64,000 nucleotides of DNA from Bacillus sp. SLBN-46 (lineage in GTDB: Bacteria; Bacillota; Bacilli; Bacillales; Cytobacillaceae), in NCBI RefSeq assembly GCF_031453555.1, contig NZ_JAVIZM010000001.1:222501-286500 (forward strand). Direction: 5' to 3'. Made by a program: the position numbers and the translations under genes. How positions within the stretch are numbered: position 1 is the stretch's first letter; the number at the start of each line of letters is the position of its first letter. Below the pieces are notes generated by a model that had not been told where the DNA came from, did no database searches, and saw nothing but the letters and a program-made list of their open reading frames with translations. Shown in pieces: positions 8,649-16,011 of this stretch.

Positions 8649-9116
8649 CTAAAACCAAAAATTATCGGCGTCAGGATTTTCATTTAATTCTTTAATTTGT
8701 TGATTGATATTATCTCTCCACTCAATTAGTCTAGCTAATCGCTCTTCTTTAGTCGGTAATTTATATTCCTCTCGATCTGCCTCTGCTTCTTCCCTGACTT
8801 TCTTTAATAGCTCCGAGAATTCTTCATTAGTCTTAAAGGTTCCATCTTCTTCTTCCCAACCAATAAGCTCAGTTTCAACATCTTTGTAATCGGGGCATTT
8901 TATATCAAAGCCGAAATATTTCAGAACAAAATCTTCGTAATTAAGCCACTTATCATCAGCTTCTGTTTTAAACTCAGCTGATCCAGTTCTCTTTCCATCT
9001 TCCGCGCTGTAAGCATCGAATAAGTATCGTATCTTAGCTAATGTAGCATCTTTTACTATTGAGACATGTCCAGCAGGATAAAATCGATCCTCATAACATT
9101 TCATTAAAATTTCCAT
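8649..9116 (-). CDS. hypothetical phage-type protein, 155 aa
   Basis: Start placed at MEILMKCYED with GGGGGT 7 bases upstream. The product is acidic, with many E and D, aromatic clusters (KWLNYEDFVLKYFGFD) and a predicted C-terminal coiled coil (LARLIEWRDNINQQIKEL). No catalytic motif is visible. Its own terminator follows the stop. Likely an accessory gene of the phage-like element; function unknown. Confidence 0.55.
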   Translation of the reverse strand: MEILMKCYEDRFYPAGHVSIVKDATLAKIRYLFDAYSAEDGKRTGSAEFKTEADDKWLNYEDFVLKYFGFDIKCPDYKDVETELIGWEEEDGTFKTNEEFSELLKKVREEAEADREEYKLPTKEERLARLIEWRDNINQQIKELNENPDADNFWF

Positions 9117-9305
9117 TAATATGACCCCCAAGTTTTTTCTTTGTTTTCATCTTACGGAGTCTCTTTATATCCACCTTTGGTCGAAGTGTAAAACAAATTA
9201 TAAAAATAAAATATTTGATTTTAATGGAATTTCATATTGTTTTCACATATATTCCATTTCCTAACTCAAATTAAGTTCATAATTAAAGTAAGAGGAGGTG
9301 AATAA

Positions 9306-9622
9306 ATGGAGCAGACTTGTACTGATGGAAGTAGCAATGAAAGATGAGTTGCCTGAACTTATTATATTTATTTCAGTGGAAAAGTTCTTCTCCATTATGA
9401 AGTAGCTAGAATTCCGGAAGATCCCCCGTTTTTGTTGTAGGTACTACATCAAAAATGGAAAAAGAGGCTGCTATTGAACTATTAAGTGGTTGTAAACAAT
9501 TTAAGACCTTACATAAAGAACTCTTTAGGATTGAAGTAAAATCTTTTGTTATGCATGATAAGCAGTTTAAAAAGGTAAAAGATTGGTGGCATCATTTTCA
9601 TCCAAATGGAATTTACAGATAA
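9306..9622 (+). pseudogene. broken plus-strand gene, at least two frameshifts
   Basis: A strong ribosome site (AGAGGAGGTG) precedes ATG 9306, but the frame stops after 13 codons. Coding then continues in other frames: MEVAMKDELPELIIFIS, then SGKVLLHYEVARIPEDP, then FVVGTTSKMEKEAAIELLSG and a long intact tail ending HHFHPNGIYR at 9622. Joined together, these give a protein of about 100 residues. The last frame has an ATG at 9455 and could make a 55-residue fragment. It is the only plus-strand coding trace between 3.5 and 14 kb. I do not recognise the family. Confidence 0.6.
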
Positions 9623-9641
9623 CAACTACGAAATTTAATAT

Positions 9642-9679
9642 AAAAAAAGAAGCCCTCTTAAGAATAAGGGGGCTTTTAA
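9642..9679. terminator. bidirectional terminator between the broken gene and the antitoxin gene
   Basis: A GAAGCCC...GGGGGCTTTT stem with T-runs on both strands; serves the antitoxin gene on the minus strand. Confidence 0.7.
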
Positions 9680-10693
9680 TCAATCCAATCTTAAAGTATC
9701 AGCGTAATCGTAAGAAATAATTTCTCTATCCTCTGTATTTTTCCATCCTTCTTCTTCATGAGAAAAATCGCTTATTGCAACAGAACCATAAAGTTTAAAA
9801 TGTTCATCAACTTGGTGTAATATTTCTAGTTCTTCTTCATTAAATAAAGTATCATCAAATTCTTCAAGAGATTTTATATTTATTATTGTATAGTCGTTAA
9901 TAAATTCGTATTCAATATCAATCATTTCATTTTTCTGTATAGTTGATAATAGTAAATCATGATCTTTAGGGACAGGTCCATATGGCAAACGAACATAAGG
10001 CATTCCACTCATTGATAGTAAATTTCTTTTGTAATTTAAGAAGTCTGTATAAAATAACAACTTCATTAATTTTGTTTTTTGTACACCTCTACTAGCAAAG
10101 AATAGTATCATGTTTATTAGTTTGTTTAAATCGAAAGAACTATATCCTGAATCGATAGTTTTCTCATGTAATTTATAATTTATATGCAGAGCTTCAACCA
10201 ACCCTTTTTCTACTGTCTGTTGATCTGCGCTAGAAAGTTTTTCATTAATTTTTTCTTGTTCTTTTTCAGTAAACTTATGCTTAGTAAGTTTATAGTACTC
10301 GTCAATTGCTTCCGGATGTTCTTTGAGTCTTTTTAGTACTGACATATGAGATGAATCGGGGAGGTATTTTCCTGATTCGTAACGTACAATAGTTGCTTTA
10401 CTCCATCCCAGGATACGCGAGAAAAGGTCCATAGATAATCCGTACTGGGTACGAATAGATTTAATTTCCTCTAGGGATAATCCAATTCTGTCTTGATACA
10501 TTTTCGAAAGCGTTTTCATGGTCTCTGTATCCAAAATCTCGTCATACAATTCTTGACCACAATCACACATTAAAACTCGTTCGTCTATTTCAAAAGTTTC
10601 ACCTTTAAATGTATAGTTTGAACGGCGATCGACAACACTAGCCTCAACATCCTTTTGGCAACCTTCACAATACATAATTTTTGTTGATGCCAT
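9680..10693 (-). CDS. MqsA-like antitoxin with zinc finger, HTH and Panacea (SocA/DUF4065) domain
   Basis: The start is MASTKIMY (GGAGGG 8 bases upstream). The N-terminus holds a YgiT/MqsA zinc finger (CEGC and MCDCG pairs). Next is an XRE-type helix-turn-helix: LSLEEIKSIRTQYGLSMD, then FSRILGWSKATIVRYESG. The C-terminal ~160 residues form a Panacea/SocA domain (LINMILFFASRG, KTKLMKLLFYTDF, PYVRLPYGPVP). Panacea antitoxins use this domain to neutralise varied toxins and the HTH to repress their operon. The gene follows an MqsR-like toxin by 67 bases, toxin first as in mqsRA. A terminator follows. Domain order is clear; partner specificity is inferred from position. Confidence 0.82.
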   Translation of the reverse strand: MASTKIMYCEGCQKDVEASVVDRRSNYTFKGETFEIDERVLMCDCGQELYDEILDTETMKTLSKMYQDRIGLSLEEIKSIRTQYGLSMDLFSRILGWSKATIVRYESGKYLPDSSHMSVLKRLKEHPEAIDEYYKLTKHKFTEKEQEKINEKLSSADQQTVEKGLVEALHINYKLHEKTIDSGYSSFDLNKLINMILFFASRGVQKTKLMKLLFYTDFLNYKRNLLSMSGMPYVRLPYGPVPKDHDLLLSTIQKNEMIDIEYEFINDYTIINIKSLEEFDDTLFNEEELEILHQVDEHFKLYGSVAISDFSHEEEGWKNTEDREIISYDYADTLRLD

Positions 10694-10760
10694 AATAGTG
10701 CCCTCCATTGTTTTGTTCCTCCGTTACTGTTATTTGAGATACTGCTATGATTAGTTTAAT

Positions 10761-11108
10761 TTACCAATCTTTGTGGAAAGATAAACACACGCACCCACGG
10801 TGATCGATTTTCATTTTGATATAAGTCAACACACCATTTACCTCTTTTTTGAAAATCCAAATAACTTTTCCATCTTGTGGTCTGTCATTATCAACACAAG
10901 GACCATCAACATAGTCATTCGGTGTTAACTTTAGCGCTTCATCCCAGCATTGATGCACGCTAGTTAGACCAATTTCTAAAAGAGCTTCTATCCATTTAAC
11001 TTTTCGTCCAGATGGATGGTCGTATGTTCTTTTAATGAAATCTTTCTTTCCTCTTGAGATGAGTTGCTTAGCTTCACGAAGAAAAATTTTTTCAGAATTA
11101 TGCGACAA
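10761..11108 (-). CDS. MqsR-like type II toxin (mRNA interferase candidate)
   Basis: The 115-residue product follows the pattern of the MqsR group: an N-terminal FLREAKQLISRGKKDFI helix, ALLEIGLTSV, LTPNDYVDGP, a central strand VIWIFKKEVNG, YIKMKI, and the C-terminal CVCLSFHKDW. Family members are RelE-fold, ribosome-independent RNases. Start is TTG with GGAGGT 6 bases upstream. It is the first gene of the pair with the Panacea antitoxin. A 16-bp perfect palindrome about 60 bases upstream is a candidate operator. Family placement rests on pattern memory rather than a search; activity is inferred. Confidence 0.65.
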   Translation of the reverse strand: MSHNSEKIFLREAKQLISRGKKDFIKRTYDHPSGRKVKWIEALLEIGLTSVHQCWDEALKLTPNDYVDGPCVDNDRPQDGKVIWIFKKEVNGVLTYIKMKIDHRGCVCLSFHKDW

Positions 11109-11166
11109 TTTGTACCTCCATTAAGTGCAAACTACATCTCTGGTTAAAACTAGTATATCCAATAAC

Positions 11167-11182
11167 GGTATCAATTGATACC
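11167..11182. promoter_or_regulatory. candidate operator of the toxin-antitoxin pair
   Basis: GGTATCAATTGATACC is a perfect 16-bp palindrome. It lies upstream of a TATACT -10-like box and the toxin start, where an HTH antitoxin would bind to repress its own operon. Confidence 0.5.
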
Positions 11183-11484
11183 AAAAATAATCTATTCGAC
11201 AAAAGTTGTTATTTTTCGACATTTTATTCACAAAGGGACAACAATGAAGGGCTCCCTTTAAATTATAGAATGTCTTCATAAATAAGGAAATGATTTTAAC
11301 AATTTTTTCCCAATAAATTTTGTTGCCCTTTTCTTTATATCCAATTATGTAAAACCCCCAGATTTTAAAATTTTTATACCAGTATTATAGGGGCGTTATT
11401 ACGAATGTAAAACAAAAGCTCAATTTTTTTCATTTTAAGAAAAAATAAAGGTTAATAAATTTTATATTACCTCCCAAGTTTCTG

Positions 11485-11521
11485 TTCAATCTGGGTCAAT
11501 TATGGCCTTCTGGGGGCTATC
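11485..11521. repeat. 37-bp direct repeat, copy 1
   Basis: Matches 11907-11943 at 30 of 37 positions, with weaker similarity extending to the left. It lies 36 bases past the stop of the 11557 gene. Confidence 0.6.
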
Positions 11522-11556
11522 TATAACATTAATTAATTTAACTTATTTTGTTAAGG

Positions 11557-11805
11557 TTATTGTTCATCTCTGTTAATTATTTGCACTTCCAATATATCCA
11601 ATCTTCTTCCAATTGAATAGTATTGCTCTCTTAACTCATTTCCTAACGAATCTAATAATTTTTCGATTGAGAATATCTTTGATTCAATTGCTGCTATTCT
11701 TCTTCCATAATCAGAATCAATTTTGTCTAAGCTCTCATGAATTCCTATAACCATATTTCTGTTAACTTTTACAATTTCCTCAATAATCATTTTTTCGTTT
11801 TTCAT
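11557..11805 (-). CDS. small coiled-coil protein, 82 aa
   Basis: GGAGGGAG precedes the ATG by about 6 bases. The product is almost entirely helical, with heptad-like hydrophobic spacing (IAAIESKIFSIEKLLDSLG, RRLDILEVQI), so it is a likely coiled-coil oligomer or adaptor. No catalytic motif. It lies between the replication-like gene block and the toxin-antitoxin pair. Not recognised as a named family. Confidence 0.6.
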   Translation of the reverse strand: MKNEKMIIEEIVKVNRNMVIGIHESLDKIDSDYGRRIAAIESKIFSIEKLLDSLGNELREQYYSIGRRLDILEVQIINRDEQ

Positions 11806-11906
11806 TTTTATCTCCCTCCATTAGTTAATTTTTGAAATGTCTTTATATTTATCCGTATTGAAATTTAAAGGAAAGATAATATAAAATATTAACTCTCCTA
11901 TCCAAA

Positions 11907-11943
11907 TTCAATACGGGTCAAATATGGACTACTGGGAACTATC
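11907..11943. repeat. 37-bp direct repeat, copy 2
   Basis: Second copy of the repeat at 11485-11521, here starting 6 bases past the stop of the 11949 gene. Confidence 0.6.
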
Positions 11944-11948
11944 CAGAG

Positions 11949-12158
11949 TTATTTGAAATGGCGGCTAAAAGAAATTTTTCGATACAAATCAATAATCTCT
12001 TTGTTTTTCTCTTCCCACTCGGAATTTTTAAGCATAGGAATTCTAAAAGTCTGTTCCATCATAGTCATTAATTGAGCCAGTCTAACGGCCTTCTGATTTT
12101 TAGTGCATTTTGACTGTAATATATCTTTGTATTGGTAGGTGAAATTTTCTAGAGCCAT
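11949..12158 (-). CDS. hypothetical protein coupled to the replication-like gene, 69 aa
   Basis: The ATG follows the upstream stop directly (TAAATG), and its ribosome site GGAGGTGG lies inside the end of that gene, so the two are translated together. The product is basic and helical (KCTKNQKAVRLAQLMTMMEQ). No motif recognised. Coupling suggests a job linked to the 12159 protein. Confidence 0.65.
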   Translation of the reverse strand: MALENFTYQYKDILQSKCTKNQKAVRLAQLMTMMEQTFRIPMLKNSEWEEKNKEIIDLYRKISFSRHFK

Positions 12159-13037
12159 TTATTCCACCTCCAACCAGTTATAGAAAGGAACAGGATTCCT
12201 GTTTTCAAATGAAACTTCTGAGCGCTCAGATATTAATCTTTCGCTTCGAACCATTTTTGATCTCTTTATATCTAATGATGCTTTATCCTTTGCCCTTCTT
12301 AATTCCAATTCGTGCTCTTTGTTAGTTAAAGCTGTTATGAAGTAATCCCTGAAATTATCTACTTTTCCTTGAGAATACTTGTCCTTCACTTTTCTAAGTA
12401 CAGCATTAAAAGTTCTTTTAGAAATATCTTCTTTGACTGATTCCCAAATTGAATCAATTAATTCATTATTGATTGATTTAATAACTTTAGTCGAACTGGT
12501 TCGCTTATCATCATCTAAAATATTATTTTCTTTAATTTTTTCTTTTTTATTTTTCTTTTTAATACTTGAACCCTTTTGTACAGGCTTGGGTGTATCTTTG
12601 GTCAACGCTAGGTTTTCCCTTTTGTCAAAGCTAGGGGTGTCTTCAGACTGCATTGGAGTAGGATTTAAAGGTGCGCCCAGGTCTTCCCTTTTGTCAGAGC
12701 TAGGAAGTAACTCATTAATAATCTTGTTTGTTATGTGGAAGTATTTCTTTGAAGGAACTCCCATAATTTTTGTTTCAATGTATCCAGCTTCTTCTAATTC
12801 TTTAACAGCCTTCATTTGCTGCTTGTATGTAAGAGCAGTCTCTTCTTGAATTGTTTCGCTTGTTAAAAAGAAATACTCTTTTTCATCACGAACAGTTAAC
12901 ATACCTTTACTTCCAAAGCTCTCATAACTTGAACACAACTGACCAAAGATGATCGCACCATTAACAGAAACTGAATGAGCCAATTCTTTGTTGTACATTA
13001 CGAAACCTTTACCACTTAAAATTGAAATTAATTTCAT
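12159..13037 (-). CDS. winged-helix, DnaD/replication-initiator-like protein
   Basis: Start chosen at MKLISILSGKGF: GGAG lies 8 bases upstream of this ATG (13035-13037), while an earlier in-frame ATG has none. Residues 1-120 form a winged helix (MYNKELAHSV, AIIFGQLCSSYESFG, TSETIQEETALTYKQQMKAV as recognition region, LEEAGYIETKIMG as wing). A charged Lys-rich linker follows (SSIKKKNKKEKIKENN). The C-terminus (DSIWESVKEDISKRTFNAVL) resembles DnaD-type or primosome-loading tails. Such proteins start replication of mobile elements. It is preceded by a 13118-13151 stem-loop. Role is inferred from fold and position next to the integrase. Confidence 0.65.
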   Translation of the reverse strand: MKLISILSGKGFVMYNKELAHSVSVNGAIIFGQLCSSYESFGSKGMLTVRDEKEYFFLTSETIQEETALTYKQQMKAVKELEEAGYIETKIMGVPSKKYFHITNKIINELLPSSDKREDLGAPLNPTPMQSEDTPSFDKRENLALTKDTPKPVQKGSSIKKKNKKEKIKENNILDDDKRTSSTKVIKSINNELIDSIWESVKEDISKRTFNAVLRKVKDKYSQGKVDNFRDYFITALTNKEHELELRRAKDKASLDIKRSKMVRSERLISERSEVSFENRNPVPFYNWLEVE

Positions 13038-13190
13038 CGCTTCTTCTCCTTTTGACATAACAAAAGAAGACATGCTAAAATTTAATAGCAGAGGTCAAAC
13101 TTCTGTGTGTTATTTAGAGATGGTTGGGGTCCAATCCAAAAGCCATCTCTTATTTTATTTTAATATACCGAACACACATTCGTAAAATAA

Positions 13191-14138
13191 TTAGAAATAT
13201 TCCGAAAAATCCTCTTTTTTTAATGCTTGCTTCTCTAAATCAGCTCCCCAAATTTGAACATATCTCTTTGTTACTTCCAAAGTTGAATGTCCTAGTAAGA
13301 CTGCTAACGAAAATGGGTCCATACCCTTCAATATTGCCTTCTTAGCGTACGTTCTTCTGCAAACGTGAGGACTAACTTGTTTTTTAATTCCACACGCTCT
13401 AGCGGCCATTCTGAGCCTTTCCTGATATGTGCTCTTGCTTAGCCTGCCATTATCCTGATTAACAAACAGAAAATCATGATTTAGCTGCCCACGAATCTTT
13501 ATAAAGACTTCTAACTTCTCTTGCATGCCTTTGGACAAAAAGACCATTCTTTGTTGTAAGTTTTTTGATTCCGTTATTACAAGTCTCTTCCCATCAACGT
13601 CTTGAAGTTGAATGTTCAAACATTCATTAATTCTAATTCCCGTATCTAAAAGCAATTGAAAAATTACCAAGTCTCTAAGAGCTGGAAAAGTGTTCTGCTT
13701 TTTGAAGTGTACAGCAATTTTCTTTATTTCATCATCTTCAAGTGTTTCTCTAATCTTTTTACGATCTCGGAGCAATTTAACATTTTCAGTTGGATTATTC
13801 TTAATCCACTTCTTTTCTTCCAAGAAAGAATAAAAAGGTCTGATTCCTCGAAGTTTGCTATTGATGGTTGTTACTTTCAATTTCTTTTGCCAAAACAAAA
13901 TGATTTTTTCTATATCCTTTTCTGTGACATCCACCAATTGCTTATTGATTTTTAGGAACTGTAAATCCCTTTTTAAGACATGAAAAGCATCTTCGTAATA
14001 CTTAATGGTTGTTTCACGAACGTTTTTTAATCTTCTGCTTTTGATGAATTCTTTGATGGCTTGTTCATCATTAATTTTTGTTACTTTGTTTACAATTTCT
14101 CTTTCGGATTGAGTAAGTTCTCTTCTTCTCAAAATCAT
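13191..14138 (-). CDS. int: tyrosine recombinase / integrase
   Basis: A 315-residue phage-type integrase. The N-terminal SAM-like core-binding domain covers about residues 25-120 (FIKSRRLKNVRETTIKYYED). The catalytic domain shows Arg in LLDTGIRINECLN, the beta-hairpin Lys in TESKN, H-x-x-R in SPHVCRRTYAKK, and LLGHSTLEVTKRYVQ with the second His and the nucleophile Tyr. It integrates and excises DNA at att sites. The gene lies 104 bases from the 3' end of tRNA-Leu(GAG), the usual arrangement for tRNA-targeting elements, and marks the right end of the accessory region. Start ATG 14136-14138, just after a GGGGTG site. Confidence 0.92.
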   Translation of the reverse strand: MILRRRELTQSEREIVNKVTKINDEQAIKEFIKSRRLKNVRETTIKYYEDAFHVLKRDLQFLKINKQLVDVTEKDIEKIILFWQKKLKVTTINSKLRGIRPFYSFLEEKKWIKNNPTENVKLLRDRKKIRETLEDDEIKKIAVHFKKQNTFPALRDLVIFQLLLDTGIRINECLNIQLQDVDGKRLVITESKNLQQRMVFLSKGMQEKLEVFIKIRGQLNHDFLFVNQDNGRLSKSTYQERLRMAARACGIKKQVSPHVCRRTYAKKAILKGMDPFSLAVLLGHSTLEVTKRYVQIWGADLEKQALKKEDFSEYF

Positions 14139-14194
14139 CACCCCACTAGACTATCGTGTTAGATTTTGACGGAAAAAATCTAGTGAAGAAAACA

Positions 14195-14226
14195 CAAAAA
14201 AGGCACCCTTCTTTCGAAGAATGCCT
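14195..14226 (-). terminator. terminator of the trnS-like tRNA operon
   Basis: On the minus strand AGGCATTCTTC and GAAGGGTGCCT form a hairpin followed by six T; it separates the tRNA operon from the integrase gene. Confidence 0.8.
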
Positions 14227-14241
14227 TGATACGTATGTATT

Positions 14242-14327
<86 letters not shown>

Positions 14328-14397
14328 GTTATAATTAGCGACAAAAACAATCATAACACGATAACTACTTTATTTCAAGAGGAAATGATTGGTTTGA

Positions 14398-14479
14398 TGC
14401 GGGTGAAGGGAGTCGAACCCCCACGCCTTGCGGCGCCAGATCCTAAGTCTGGTGCGTCTGCCAATTCCGCCACACCCGC
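14398..14479 (-). tRNA. tRNA-Leu (TAG), CCA not encoded
   Basis: Acceptor GCGGGTG/CACCCGC; anticodon loop CTTAGGA gives TAG; the discriminator A is followed by TCA. Confidence 0.93.
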
Positions 14480-14493
14480 ATATTTAGTTAAAA

Positions 14494-14569
14494 TGGTGAG
14501 CCATGAAGGACTCGAACCTTCGACCCTCTGATTAAAAGTCAGATGCTCTACCAACTGAGCTAATGGCTC
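14494..14569 (-). tRNA. tRNA-Lys (TTT)
   Basis: Acceptor GAGCCAT/ATGGCTC, anticodon loop CTTTTAA, encoded CCA. Its body is the same as the Lys gene in the second cluster. Confidence 0.95.
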
Positions 14570-14628
14570 GTACTAAGATGTTTCACTAATCTTTTATACC
14601 GTTAGTCAGATGGCCAATAAAAGAAAAA

Positions 14629-14703
14629 TGGCTGGGCTAGCTGGATTTGAACCAACGCATGTCGCAGTCAAAGTGCGATGCCTTACCGCTTGGCTATAGC
14701 CCA
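14629..14703 (-). tRNA. tRNA-Gln (TTG)
   Basis: Acceptor TGGGCTA/TAGCCCA, anticodon loop CTTTGAC, encoded CCA. Same sequence as the Gln gene in the second cluster. Confidence 0.95.
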
Positions 14704-14772
14704 ATATTTTTAAAAGGTAAATATAAAGATTAAGAAACAGGAAATGAGTCAATGTCACTCCCCGTCCCCTGA

Positions 14773-14844
14773 TGACCCTTACGGGATTCGAACCCGTGTT
14801 ACCGCCGTGAAAGGGCGGTGTCTTAACCGCTTGACCAAAGGGCC
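14773..14844 (-). tRNA. tRNA-Glu (TTC), CCA not encoded
   Basis: Acceptor GGCCCTT pairs with AAGGGTC; anticodon loop CTTTCAC. The discriminator A is followed by TCA. Confidence 0.94.
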
Positions 14845-14857
14845 GTAAAATATATTA

Positions 14858-14948
14858 TGGCGGAGAAGGAGGGATTTGAACCCTCGCGCCGGTTACCCGA
14901 CCTACACCCTTAGCAGGGGCGCCTCTTCAGCCTCTTGAGTACTTCCCC
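14858..14948 (-). tRNA. tRNA-Ser (GCT)
   Basis: Long variable arm, anticodon GCT in CTGCTAA, T-loop GGTTCAAATCC, encoded CCA. Confidence 0.94.
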
Positions 14949-14952
14949 ATAA

Positions 14953-15027
14953 TGGCTCCGCAGGTAGGACTCGAACCTACGACCGATCGGTTAACAGCCG
15001 ATAGCTCTACCACTGAGCTACTGCGGA
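14953..15027 (-). tRNA. tRNA-Asn (GTT)
   Basis: Acceptor TCCGCAG/CTGCGGA, anticodon GTT, encoded CCA. First gene of the operon Asn-Ser-Glu-Gln-Lys-Leu-Leu. Confidence 0.95.
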
Positions 15028-15077
15028 ATAATGATTATTTTGTTTTCAACAAGGCGTTTGCCCTGTCGACTCTTTAC

Positions 15078-15106
15078 ATTATAATGACGGTTCAACAGAA
15101 AGTCAA
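15078..15106 (-). promoter_or_regulatory. sigma-A promoter of the tRNA operon
   Basis: TTGACT (15101-15106) and TATAAT (15078-15083) are separated by exactly 17 bases and lie about 50 bases before tRNA-Asn. Confidence 0.88.
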
Positions 15107-15145
15107 CATAGTTTTTGGATAAAATTTAATTACAGATTTTTCACT

Positions 15146-15619
15146 CTAGCCTACTATTATTTCCTTAGCTTTCACAAGCTTTCCTCGGCATTTGCCGCAT
15201 ACATATCTGCTGGTATTGATACTTCTTTTTCTTGTATAGGTGATCTGGCATTTGGAGCACTGGTATATTAGGAGTTTTTTCGCTGAACGTTTTACCTTTT
15301 TATCCGGGAGCTGAGAACAGAATCGAGGAGCATTTGTTTTTTTCAACAAAGCCTTAAAGTCTGCATCTTTATGCTGATAACCTTTCCCCTCAAGATGTAG
15401 ATGATAATGACAAAGCTCGTGTTTAATTATGCCGATTAGTTCATCTTCCCCTAACTGCTCTAAGTATTTTCTATTGATCTCTATATTATGTGTCCCGAGT
15501 AGATATCTTCCTCCTGTAGAACGTAATCTCGGATTAAAGGTCGCCTGGTGACAAAAAGGTTTTCCAAATGACTCATAAGAAATCTTTTCGACTAATATTT
15601 GCAATTCCTGCTCGGTCAT
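15146..15619 (-). CDS. ydcK: SprT-like zinc metalloprotein (YdcK)
   Basis: The 157-residue protein has the SprT core: the zinc site HELCHYH near residue 65 (H-E-x-x-H) after DELIGIIK, and a C-terminal zinc ribbon (CSKC and CGKC pairs). SprT/Spartan relatives are DNA-binding proteases; the bacterial short form has no proven role. I start at MTEQEL (ATG 15617-15619) because AAGGGGTG lies 8 bases upstream; a GTG four codons earlier is inside that site. Position next to cmpA, tex and the tRNA operon matches B. subtilis ydcK. Confidence 0.87.
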   Translation of the reverse strand: MTEQELQILVEKISYESFGKPFCHQATFNPRLRSTGGRYLLGTHNIEINRKYLEQLGEDELIGIIKHELCHYHLHLEGKGYQHKDADFKALLKKTNAPRFCSQLPDKKVKRSAKKLLIYQCSKCQITYTRKRSINTSRYVCGKCRGKLVKAKEIIVG

Positions 15620-15716
15620 TTTACCTTTCACCCCTTTTATCGCGAACGTGACAACCTATTATAGCATATATTGTTTATACCATTAATGGTGACGAACTTT
15701 TCGGGAGGTTTTCATT

Positions 15717-15830
15717 ATGCCAACTTGGTTGCAAAACCAAATGAAAAGGGCTTTCTATGAGAAGGACCGCTACCAGATCAAACTATTAAACCAGTGCTGG
15801 TTTTTTTACAGAAAAAAACACTGCTCATAA
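15717..15830 (+). CDS. cmpA: cortex morphogenetic protein CmpA, 37 aa
   Basis: The 37-residue product begins MPTWLQNQMKRAFYEKDRY and ends FYRKKHCS, almost identical in length and sequence to B. subtilis CmpA. CmpA works in the mother cell during sporulation: with ClpXP it lowers SpoIVA in cells that assemble the coat wrongly, and it delays cortex formation. A strong ribosome site (GGGAGG) lies 7 bases upstream of the ATG. It lies between ydcK and tex, as in B. subtilis. Its last codons form half of an inverted repeat whose other half lies beyond an inserted repeat element. Confidence 0.93.
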   Translation: MPTWLQNQMKRAFYEKDRYQIKLLNQCWFFYRKKHCS

Positions 15831-16001
15831 GAAATGCGCAAGCGCCTTGGTCAGCCCCGACAGGCAAATGTTCTTCGGCAAGAAAAGTCGCTCTTTGACT
15901 TTTATTGCCGAAGGTTATTTGACCCGAGGGGCTAGGCGCTGGAGCTGGACAATTCTCGAAGTCGAGTTTATCCTTTCTTATTATATAAAAAAGCAGTGTT
16001 T
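15816..16001. repeat. split terminator stem: AAACACTGCT and AGCAGTGTTT flanking a repeat element
   Basis: A 10-bp inverted repeat (15816-15825 and 15992-16001), with A-rich and T-rich flanks, has its loop occupied by about 166 bases that include the element at 15836-15950. Together the arms would make a compact bidirectional terminator for cmpA and tex. Confidence 0.6.
15836..15950. repeat. Bacillus-type dispersed palindromic element
   Basis: GCGCAAGCGCC at one end and GGCGCTGG at the other, with nested arms AGCCCC/GGGGCT and TTCGGCAA/TTGCCGAA, so the whole unit folds into a long hairpin. Its ends match a noncoding element that I recall as dispersed through many Bacillus genomes. No ORF inside. 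Confidence 0.7.
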
Positions 16002-16011
16002 CCTTTTTTCA

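Larger units (their letters stand above)
11109..11556. other. regulatory stretch upstream of the toxin-antitoxin pair
   Basis: No gene was supported. It holds the 16-bp palindrome at 11167-11182, a TATACT box between it and the toxin start, and one copy of a 37-bp direct repeat at its right end. The rest is AT-rich. Confidence 0.5.
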
